Positions 26,224-33,578 of a stretch of DNA of 38,259 bases are shown piece by piece. The DNA lies in the NCBI GenBank assembly GCA_022340585.1, contig JAJDNS010000060.1, forward strand, positions 1 to 38,259, written 5' to 3'. Within the stretch, counting starts at the first letter, position 1; the number at the start of each line of letters is the position of its first letter. The position numbers were made by a program, and so were the translations under genes. Below the pieces are notes generated by a model. The model ran no database searches and had not been told where the DNA came from. It saw only the letters and a list, made by a program, of their open reading frames with translations. The DNA is from Acidobacteriota bacterium. GTDB lineage: Bacteria > Acidobacteriota > Vicinamibacteria > Fen-336.

Positions 26224-26313
26224 GGAGCCCCCCGGTGTGGGGCCCATCTTGTCCTCTGCTGGCGCCGGCCTCCGGGAGGCGAAATGCACGCCTCGCCGGT
26301 GGCGGCCCCGGCG

Positions 26314-27675
<1,362 letters not shown>

Positions 27676-27705
27676 TCACCTCAAGAGGCGCGACCGATGC
27701 GGGCC

Positions 27706-27742
27706 AACAAAAAACCCGCGTCGGCGGCGCCGTTGCGGGTTT
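27706..27742 (-). terminator. Intrinsic terminator in the metY leader (attenuator)
   Basis: On the minus strand AAACCCGC (27735-27742) pairs with GCGGGTTT (27712-27719) and is followed by an unbroken run of U (A-run at 27709-27714 on the plus strand). It lies between the leader peptide and metY, in the middle of the transcript. A second GCGGGT (27795-27800) inside the peptide frame could pair with the same ACCCGC and prevent this hairpin. Confidence 0.8.
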
Positions 27743-27775
27743 CCTTGCGACGTTGGCGTCAGGCTGTCGCTCTGG

Positions 27776-27859
27776 CTAGCCTTCGCGCACGTCCACCCGC
27801 GTGTGAGGGCACATGCCCATCGACATTCGAGTGTTCAGGCGCTTCAACCGGATCGACAT
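27776..27859 (-). CDS. Leader peptide of the metY attenuator (27 residues)
   Basis: ATG 27859 to TAG 27776 encodes MSIRLKRLNTR followed by MSMGMC and PHTRVDVREG. Three Met codons at positions 12, 14 and 16 and Cys17 lie in a short run, far above chance. The ATG lies 7 bp after a -10 box, so the mRNA would begin at or one base before it, giving leaderless translation with no Shine-Dalgarno. The peptide is followed by an intrinsic terminator and metY. Ribosomes stalling at the Met/Cys codons when the amino acid or its tRNA is scarce would leave GCGGGT (27795-27800) free to block the terminator. The basic start MSIRLKRL resembles known leaderless attenuator peptides of actinobacteria; that resemblance is from memory. 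Confidence 0.7.
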   Translation of the reverse strand: MSIRLKRLNTRMSMGMCPHTRVDVREG

Positions 27860-27866
27860 TGCCGAC

Positions 27867-27895
27867 AAGTTAGAGCGGGTCGGCGGACTTGTCAA
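27867..27895 (-). promoter_or_regulatory. Sigma-70 promoter of the metY leader
   Basis: On the minus strand a perfect TTGACA (27890-27895), a 17-bp spacer and TAACTT (27867-27872) form a strong consensus promoter. The expected start of transcription is at 27859-27860, at the first base of the leader-peptide ATG or one base before it. It begins 10 bp after the stop of the PIG-L gene. Confidence 0.75.
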
Positions 27896-27904
27896 GCCGC
27901 CGCC

Positions 27905-28720
27905 CTAGAGGATGCTCCGCGGGTAGGCATTAGCGGAGGCCAGCGCCTCGGCGTACTCCACACCGCAGGTCGACCCCCGGTAGCGGGCCAGGGACTCCTT
28001 GAGGCGTTGGGCCCCGTCCAGCGTCTCCGGCTCGAACTCCTCGTTCCGGGTGAGGGCCATGAGCCGCCCGAGCCAGGCGATGGCCCTCGGCCACTCCCCA
28101 CTGACATCGACGAACGTGTCGGGCTCGAACCCGATGGTGTGACGGGGTCCGTTGTCGTAGAAGTAGGTCCTGCGGGGAGGGTGCCACGGTGCCGCCGGGT
28201 CCGGCAGCAGCCGGTCGCCGAGGCGCAGGGCCGCCTGGCCGAGCTCCGCGGCCGCCTCGTGATCGGGATGCCGGTCCCGTGGCCAGAGCACCAGGGCGAT
28301 GTCGGGCTTGACCTCCGCCACCGCCTCGGCCACGACCCGCTTCGACTCCTCGGTGACGGTCAGGGTCCCCGAGGCGAAGCCCAGGAATTGGGACTCTATG
28401 CCGTAGTCGGCGGCGATCTTCCGGGTCCCCTCCACCAGGGCCGGACCGCGACCCCGCACCGGCTTCCAGTTCTCGTAGTCGCCGATGAGCGTGAGCTGAA
28501 CGACCCGGTACCCCTTCGCCACCGCCTGCAGGAGGACTCCCGGGACCCCGAACGCGCCGTCGTCGTAGTGGGCGCCGAGGGCGAGGACCGTCCCGCGAGT
28601 GCCCGACGGCGCGGGCGGGCGCGGCTCGCCGGCCGCCGACGGCTGTCCGGCCAGTGCTCCCGCGGCCGCGGAGGCGCCGGCCACCGCCAGGAACTCACGG
28701 CGCTTCGATGAGCTGCTCAT
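27905..28720 (-). CDS. PIG-L (LmbE)-family deacetylase, Tat-exported
   Basis: The protein has 271 residues. The N-terminus SKRREFLAVAGASAAAGALAG is a Tat signal. The PIG-L fold begins with VLALGAHYDDGAFGVPG: His51, Asp53 and Asp54 keep the zinc ligand and base positions of the usual AHPDDE motif, but Pro is Tyr and the following Glu is Gly. The second zinc motif is RHPDHEAA (His151, His154). Relatives remove acetyl groups from GlcNAc-type sugars; this one should act outside the cytoplasm on an unknown amide. It starts 19 bp after the stop of the HDAC-family gene and is probably cotranscribed with it. The unusual first motif makes the substrate uncertain. Confidence 0.85.
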   Translation of the reverse strand: MSSSSKRREFLAVAGASAAAGALAGQPSAAGEPRPPAPSGTRGTVLALGAHYDDGAFGVPGVLLQAVAKGYRVVQLTLIGDYENWKPVRGRGPALVEGTRKIAADYGIESQFLGFASGTLTVTEESKRVVAEAVAEVKPDIALVLWPRDRHPDHEAAAELGQAALRLGDRLLPDPAAPWHPPRRTYFYDNGPRHTIGFEPDTFVDVSGEWPRAIAWLGRLMALTRNEEFEPETLDGAQRLKESLARYRGSTCGVEYAEALASANAYPRSIL

Positions 28721-28739
28721 TCTCTCCCTCGCACGTCCC

Positions 28740-30569
28740 TCAGTCCCCGGAGGCGCCAGAGGGCGGCTGGACCCGCAAGTCGAGCCGAGCCGCTTCCCGT
28801 GCCGCCGTCTCCTCGTACTCGGGCCCGGTCACGAGGGCTTCCAGCCGCTCGGACACCGGCATCACCGCCGGCACCGGCGTCCACTCCGCCGGCTCCCCGG
28901 TCTGGCCGTCGACGACGCGACCCTCCGCCACCGCCGCCGCGGCCTCGGCGAGCGGCATGTCACCAAGGACGGACTCGAAGGCCCGCAGGCGCCCCTCGTC
29001 TTCGGCGTGGAGGAGCTTCACGATGCTCCGGCTCTGCACCGCGATGTGGTAGTGGACCGTCGTGAAGAAGATGCCGTCGAGCCCGTGCCTCTCGCAGACC
29101 ACGACCAGCCAGCTCATGATGTCCCGCAGGAGGCCCAGTCCCGGGTGCTGCTGCCCCGGCAGCCGTGGCCTCCGGGCCGAGAACTCGGCGCGCGGGTTCT
29201 GCAGGAGGAGCCACTCGACGGCCACGACCTCCATACCCGGGACCGCCCTTCGGTTGCGCTCGGCGCGCAGCTCCAGCAGGACCTCCTCGGGGCCGTCCTC
29301 GCAGACCACGCGCACCGTGTGCCCGAGTCCGTTGCGGGTGTCGAGCTCCACGCGCAGGGTCCGGAAGCCCTTCGCCCGCAGCTGGGCGAGGATCCCGGAT
29401 CGCTCGAGGAGCAGCTCCACGGCGTGTCGCGAGAAGTGCCCGAGGAAGCGGGGCGGCGGGGCGACGCCCGGGGTGAGGCCGACGAGATCCTCCTCGGTCA
29501 GGGTGAAGGGCAGGTCGTCGCCGGCTTCCCCTCCCTCCCGCGCCTCGTCTCCGAGGCGACGGAAGCGTTGGAGCGCCAGGGCTTCTTCGGCGGGCGGGTC
29601 GAGCTCCCGGCCCGAGGCCAGCCAGAGCAGGTAGCGGGCCGAGTACCTCCAGGCGTGGCGCCCGTAGCCCCCGGCCAGGAGCACGGCCAGGGGGCGGGCC
29701 TGGCCTTCGCCTCGGGCGAGGTCGGTCACGAAACGGTCTCTCTCGAAGAGGCCGGCCTCGGTCAGGCTCCAGTTCCCCAGACGGTCGTCTTCGGCCCCAT
29801 CGGTGCCGGCGAGGTAGACCACGAGCCCGGGACGGAACGACGCGACGAGCGGGGGAAGCGTCTCCCGCACGACCCCCAGGTAGGTCGCGTCGTCGACGTT
29901 CGCTCCCAGCGCGATCGCCGTCGAGGCGACGGCGTCCACTGGCCCCCAGTCCTCGTTGTGGACGGAGTAGGTGTGGACGGTCGCGTCCTCCGCGAAGATG
30001 GCCCGGGTGCCGTTGCCGTCGTGAACGTCGAGGTCGACCACCAGGATCGGGTCCTCGAAGCCCCGTCCGCGGAGCCGGCGGATGGCGACCGCCACGTCGT
30101 TGAAGACACAGAAGGCCATCCCCGCGTCCGAGCCCGCGTGGTGGAACCCACCGCCCAGGTGGACGCTGGTCGTGCCGGTGATGAGGGCGAGGCGCGTGGC
30201 CTGGATCGTGCCGCCGGTCATGAGCCGCTGCAGGTCGAGCCCGGCCTCGGCCTCCTGGGCGGTCATCTCCACTCCGTAGATGTGGGTCAGGGTCTCCGGC
30301 TCGTGGGCCGTCTGGAGGTACTCGACGGTGTGGACCCGGAGCAGGTTCTGGATCGACGCGGGGCGCGGCGTCCACAGCGCCTCCCGCACCAGCAGTCCCG
30401 CCTCGTCGAGGGAGGCCAGGATCTTCTCACCGCGCAGAGGGTCGAGGGGGACCCCGACCACGCCCTGCTCGTAGCGGGGGTCGTAGACGAGGGGGATCCC
30501 CCGGGACCGGAAGCGGAACCAGGCCCGCCGGACCGTTCGGGCCAGCGCGCGATGCCAGCGACGAGGCAC
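28740..30569 (-). CDS. Histone-deacetylase-family protein with a C-terminal extra domain
   Basis: About 609 residues from GTG 30569 (GGGAG upstream). Residues ~24-320 form an HDAC/acetylpolyamine amidohydrolase domain: LVYDPRYEQG, HLGGGFHHAGSDAGMAFCVFNDVAVA with His143-His144, DLDVHDGNGT with zinc ligands Asp181 and His183, Asp257 in AGTDGAEDDRLG, and the catalytic GGY (Tyr302). All essential residues are there. Residues ~350-600 form a second, unrecognised region with FLGHFSRHAVELLLERSGI, LRVELDTRNGLGHTVRV, HPGLGLLRDIMSWLVVVCERHGL and FFTTVHYHIAVQ. It removes an acyl group from a lysine, polyamine or similar amine in the cytoplasm. It is followed by a PIG-L deacetylase in the same operon. 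Confidence 0.88.
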   Translation of the reverse strand: MPRRWHRALARTVRRAWFRFRSRGIPLVYDPRYEQGVVGVPLDPLRGEKILASLDEAGLLVREALWTPRPASIQNLLRVHTVEYLQTAHEPETLTHIYGVEMTAQEAEAGLDLQRLMTGGTIQATRLALITGTTSVHLGGGFHHAGSDAGMAFCVFNDVAVAIRRLRGRGFEDPILVVDLDVHDGNGTRAIFAEDATVHTYSVHNEDWGPVDAVASTAIALGANVDDATYLGVVRETLPPLVASFRPGLVVYLAGTDGAEDDRLGNWSLTEAGLFERDRFVTDLARGEGQARPLAVLLAGGYGRHAWRYSARYLLWLASGRELDPPAEEALALQRFRRLGDEAREGGEAGDDLPFTLTEEDLVGLTPGVAPPPRFLGHFSRHAVELLLERSGILAQLRAKGFRTLRVELDTRNGLGHTVRVVCEDGPEEVLLELRAERNRRAVPGMEVVAVEWLLLQNPRAEFSARRPRLPGQQHPGLGLLRDIMSWLVVVCERHGLDGIFFTTVHYHIAVQSRSIVKLLHAEDEGRLRAFESVLGDMPLAEAAAAVAEGRVVDGQTGEPAEWTPVPAVMPVSERLEALVTGPEYEETAAREAARLDLRVQPPSGASGD

Positions 30570-30724
30570 GGGGGATTCTCCCACACTGCCGGCCCCGGTC
30601 CCGACCGTGTCGTGACGCGCGGCCGAAGGGCCGCGGGAACGGTGCGAAAACGAGAGACCCCGGTGAGCCCCGGTGCTACAGTACAAGGGGGTAGGCGAGG
30701 GCGTCCTCGCCGGGAAGGTCGCAC

Positions 30725-30850
30725 ATGCGTGCCGTCGGGCAGCACGACGAGCCGACGGATTGGTGGTCAGAGTTTGCGGTGATCTTCGTGGCTCTGCTCT
30801 TTCTCCTCCTGCTCTTCTTCCTCACCGCGATACCGCTGTACGGGCTCTGA
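30725..30850 (+). CDS. 41-residue single-pass membrane peptide
   Basis: ATG 30725 is preceded by GGAAGG. The peptide is MRAVGQHDEPTDWWSEF, then about 20 hydrophobic residues (AVIFVALLFLLLLFFLTAI) and PLYGL. It has a polar, acidic N-terminus with two Trp at the membrane edge and one transmembrane helix. Such short peptides often belong to larger membrane complexes, but no partner is visible. It lies alone between a divergent HDAC-family gene and a GT39 gene. It has no known family that I can name. Confidence 0.55.
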   Translation: MRAVGQHDEPTDWWSEFAVIFVALLFLLLLFFLTAIPLYGL

Positions 30851-30916
30851 GCCGAGGCCACCTCTCCGCCAGGAGAGCCACGTCGACCGATTCCGGGCCA
30901 CGGTGGCCCGGAAGCG

Positions 30917-30991
30917 AACTCGGTCTGGACCGAGTTGAGTGGTCCAGACGCAGTGGAACCGTCGCCGCCGCCACTCCGTCCAGGACGGAGT
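30917..30991. other. Cluster of competing hairpins upstream of the GT39 gene
   Basis: Three perfect inverted repeats lie in 75 bp. A: AACTCGGT/ACCGAGTT (30917-30924 with 30929-30936). B: GTCTGGACC/GGTCCAGAC (30923-30931 with 30941-30949), which overlaps A so that both cannot form together. C: ACTCCGTC/GACGGAGT (30973-30980 with 30984-30991). They follow the 41-residue peptide gene and end 55 bp before the glycosyltransferase ATG. This may be a conditional RNA switch, a terminator set or protein-binding palindromes. Confidence 0.5.
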
Positions 30992-31045
30992 TGGGGGCAG
31001 CGGGCGCAAGTTCGCCGTGCCTCGCCGGCCGTCGTACTCTGAGGC

Positions 31046-32572
31046 ATGAGCACGAGCCCACGACCCCTCGTCCCCGTCGCCCTGGCCATGGTGGTCTTCC
31101 TCGTGATCCTGCTGCCCGGGCTGCTCGGCCCCTACGGGATCTTCATCGACGAGCTGTACTACCTCTCCTGCTCGGCGCGACCGGCCTGGGGCTACGTCGA
31201 CCACCCGCCCCTGGCTCCGATCCTTTTGCGCCTCTCCCGGGCGGTGCTGGGCGACGGCCTCCTGGCCCTGCGCCTGCCCGCCGCCATGGCCGCGGGACTG
31301 CTCGTCCTGGGCACCGGGCTCCTGGCTCGTCGCCTCGGGGCCGGGGCACTGGGCCAGGGCCTGGCCGGCGTGGCGCTGGCCACCGCACCCCTGGTGCAGG
31401 TGATGTTCGGCTTCTACTCCATGAACGCGTTCGAGATCCTGCTCTGGGGGGCCCTCACCTGGATCCTCGTGGAGATCGAGCTGCGCCGCGAGCCGCGGCT
31501 GTGGCTGCTGTTCGGGCTCGTGGCCGGGGTGGCCCTGCTCAACAAGCACACGGTGGTCCTGCTCGCGGCGGGCCTCGCCGTGGGCCTGGTGCTGACGCCG
31601 GCTCGGCGGCACCTGAAAAGCCCCTGGCTCTGGCTGGGCGCCGTCCTCGCCGCGGTCCTCGTGGCCCCGAACCTCCTGTGGCAGGTGGAGAACGGCTGGC
31701 CGTCCCTGGAGTTCTACCGCAACGCCAGCCTCTACAAGCAGGTGCGCCTTCCCGCTCCCGCCGTCGCCGGCCTGCAGGTGGTCTTCCTGAGCCCCGGGAC
31801 TCTGCCGGTCTGGCTGGCGGGTCTCTACTTCGTCTTCCGGCGCCGCGACGGCGCAGACCTCCGCCACCTCGGCGTGCTCTATCTCGCCCTGCTGGGGCTG
31901 ATGGTGGCGAAAGGAGAGAGCCGGCCGGATCGCATCGCCGGGCTCTACCCGGTGCTCTTCGCCGCCGGTGGCGTCGTGCTGGAGCGCCTGGTTTCGCCCC
32001 GCCGGTGGCTGCTGGCGGCGCTCGTGGTCTGGCTGGGCCTCTGGGGGGTCGCCCTCGCGCCCCTGGGCCTCCCCGTCCTGCCGCCTCACACCGCCGCCCG
32101 CTGGGCGGCGACCCTCGGCCTCGTCCCCCAGTTCGAGCAAGGCGAGGGCAAGCGGACCGAGCTGCCCCAGTGGCTCGCCGACCGTCTGGGTTGGGAGCAG
32201 CTCGTGGACGACGTCGCCGCGGCCCGGGACACGCTGTCCCCGGCCGATCGCGAGCGGGTCGTCTTCTTCGCACCCAGCTACGGCCAGGCCGGGGCCCTGG
32301 AGTGGCTGGGGCGGGACCGAGGCCTGCGGCCGGTCTACTGCACTCACAACACCTGGTACCTGTGGGGGCCCCCGCCCGACCCCGTCGATGTCGCCATCGT
32401 GCTGGGCAATGAGCGCGATCGCCTCGAGACGTTCTTCGAGGAGGTCGAGCTGGCCGACGTCTACGACTGCGACCTGTGCATGCCCTGGCGCGACGACATG
32501 CCCATCTGGGTCGTCCGCCGGGCGCGGGGCCGGATCGCCGACCGCTGGCCGGACTGGAAGCACTTCGAGTAG
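31046..32572 (+). CDS. Glycosyltransferase family 39 (PMT/ArnT-like) membrane enzyme
   Basis: The protein has 508 residues with about 10-12 helices in the first two thirds. The first loop holds the family's acidic motif: FIDELYYLSCSARPAWGYVDHPPLAP, with Asp-Glu as the likely catalytic and metal-binding pair. LNKHTVVLLAAG and the helix GLQVVFLSPGTLPVWLAGLYF are typical. The last ~150 residues form a periplasmic domain (VVFFAPSYGQAGALEWLG). Such enzymes move a sugar from an undecaprenyl- or polyprenyl-phosphate donor to a lipid or protein outside the membrane. The acceptor is unknown. ATG 31046 has GAGG just upstream. Confidence 0.85.
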   Translation: MSTSPRPLVPVALAMVVFLVILLPGLLGPYGIFIDELYYLSCSARPAWGYVDHPPLAPILLRLSRAVLGDGLLALRLPAAMAAGLLVLGTGLLARRLGAGALGQGLAGVALATAPLVQVMFGFYSMNAFEILLWGALTWILVEIELRREPRLWLLFGLVAGVALLNKHTVVLLAAGLAVGLVLTPARRHLKSPWLWLGAVLAAVLVAPNLLWQVENGWPSLEFYRNASLYKQVRLPAPAVAGLQVVFLSPGTLPVWLAGLYFVFRRRDGADLRHLGVLYLALLGLMVAKGESRPDRIAGLYPVLFAAGGVVLERLVSPRRWLLAALVVWLGLWGVALAPLGLPVLPPHTAARWAATLGLVPQFEQGEGKRTELPQWLADRLGWEQLVDDVAAARDTLSPADRERVVFFAPSYGQAGALEWLGRDRGLRPVYCTHNTWYLWGPPPDPVDVAIVLGNERDRLETFFEEVELADVYDCDLCMPWRDDMPIWVVRRARGRIADRWPDWKHFE

Positions 32573-32626
32573 GCCTCCGGGCAGATACCCCTGCCATGGC
32601 ACGGGGCAGAGCGCGTCCGGGCCGAC

Positions 32627-32692
32627 TTGCCGGGAAATCTCATGAGCTGCCGGTTTTCCTCGATGAGTTGCCGGAAAACCTCATGAGCTGCG
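32627..32692. repeat. Short tandem repeat (about 21 bp x 3) with internal palindromes
   Basis: Three diverged copies run head to tail: TTGCCGGGAAATCTCATGAG (plus C) at 32627-32647, TGCCGGTTTTCCTCGATGAG at 32648-32667 and TTGCCGGAAAACCTCATGAG (plus C) at 32668-32688, then the start of a fourth. GGTTTTCC and GGAAAACC are complementary, so copies 2 and 3 can pair; CTCATGAG is itself a palindrome. It lies between the convergent GT39 and DUF502 genes. Confidence 0.7.
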
Positions 32693-32738
32693 TTTCGACC
32701 GCGGCGCGGCCCCGGGCGGCCGGCCCTCGCGCGCCGCC

Positions 32739-33341
32739 TCAGTCGGGCGAGGCCGGCTCCCGTTCCCGCAGGCTCGCCGGCGTCACCATGCCTCCCGACA
32801 GGATCAGCTTGAGGGCGTCCTCCACCGCCATGTCCAGGTACACGAGCTCCTCGACGGGCGCCGCCACGAGGTGGCCGGTGGTGGGGACCGGTGGCCCCGG
32901 GATGAAGACGTGGGCGAGGCGCTGCTGCTCGCGGCTCGTGTACCCCGTCACGAACCCGTAGGAGTAGAGCCCGGGGCGCGGGTACTCCAGCATGACGACC
33001 TCGCGGAAGACCTGCCTCTTCGAGAGGGTGGCGGTCTCCACGATGTCGCGGGACGCCTTGTAGACGCTGCGCACCACCGGGACCTGGTCGATGAGGCGCT
33101 CCCCGGTGTGGACCAGGCGTCGCCCCACGAAGCTGCGGGCCCCGAGACCGGCGGCGAGGACGATGGCCAGGGTGGCGAGGAGGCCCAGCCCGGGGAGCGC
33201 GTGTCCCGTGAGCGCAGTCACCGTCGGGCCGAGGAGGCCGTCCAGGGCGCGGAACAGGAAGCGCAGGGCCAGGAAGGTGGCGACGATGGGTACCGTCACC
33301 ACCAGGCCGGTGACGAACGTGGCTCTCAGATGACCGGGCAC
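32739..33341 (-). CDS. DUF502 membrane protein
   Basis: The protein has 200 residues with two helices near the N-terminus (FVTGLVVTVPIVATFLALRFLF and LGLLATLAIVLAAGLGA, quoted as separate parts). The DUF502 signatures follow: GERLIDQVPVVRSVYKASRDIVETA, VVMLEYPRPGLYSYGFVTGYT, HVFIPGPPVPTTGHLVAAP and a closing VEDALKLILSGGMVTP. Members are inner-membrane proteins with no established biochemical role; a link to protein trafficking was shown for a plant relative (COV). It lies 195 bp downstream of smc on the same strand, separated by the duplicated smc tail. Confidence 0.9.
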   Translation of the reverse strand: MPGHLRATFVTGLVVTVPIVATFLALRFLFRALDGLLGPTVTALTGHALPGLGLLATLAIVLAAGLGARSFVGRRLVHTGERLIDQVPVVRSVYKASRDIVETATLSKRQVFREVVMLEYPRPGLYSYGFVTGYTSREQQRLAHVFIPGPPVPTTGHLVAAPVEELVYLDMAVEDALKLILSGGMVTPASLREREPASPD

Positions 33342-33351
33342 GTGGTGGGGG

Positions 33352-33578
33352 CTACGTGAACCGGACGCTGACCAGCTTGCTCACCCCCGGCTCGGCGTGT
33401 CGAGGCGACCGTCTCCTCCGCTCGCGCAGCGTCTTCTTCGAGCGCCGAGGACGCCGAAGTGAATTCAGCGTCCTCTGAGAGGAAACGCGTCGCGTCCGGG
33501 GGGCGGTCGCAGGGGGGGCTCGGGGCTCGCATGTGTCTACGTGAACCGGACGCTGACCAGCTTGCTCACCCCCGGCTC
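33352..33578. repeat. Exact 42-bp direct duplication of the smc 3' end
   Basis: Positions 33352-33393 and 33537-33578 are identical over 42 bp. The second copy encodes the last 13 codons and stop of smc (EPGVSKLVSVRFT). The first copy is out of frame downstream, with 143 bp of unrelated sequence between. That insert contains a perfect 8-bp hairpin (GAGGACGC at 33447-33454 with GCGTCCTC at 33468-33475) and no gene. Direct repeats of a gene's 3' end flanking an insert are what site-specific integration leaves. Confidence 0.9.

Noticed and set aside
25642..26289. A 215-codon minus-strand frame overlapping the start of the porin gene
   Set aside because: Only codons from 26223 to about 26080 show coding bias. 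The remainder is shadow of the porin gene and its upstream region.
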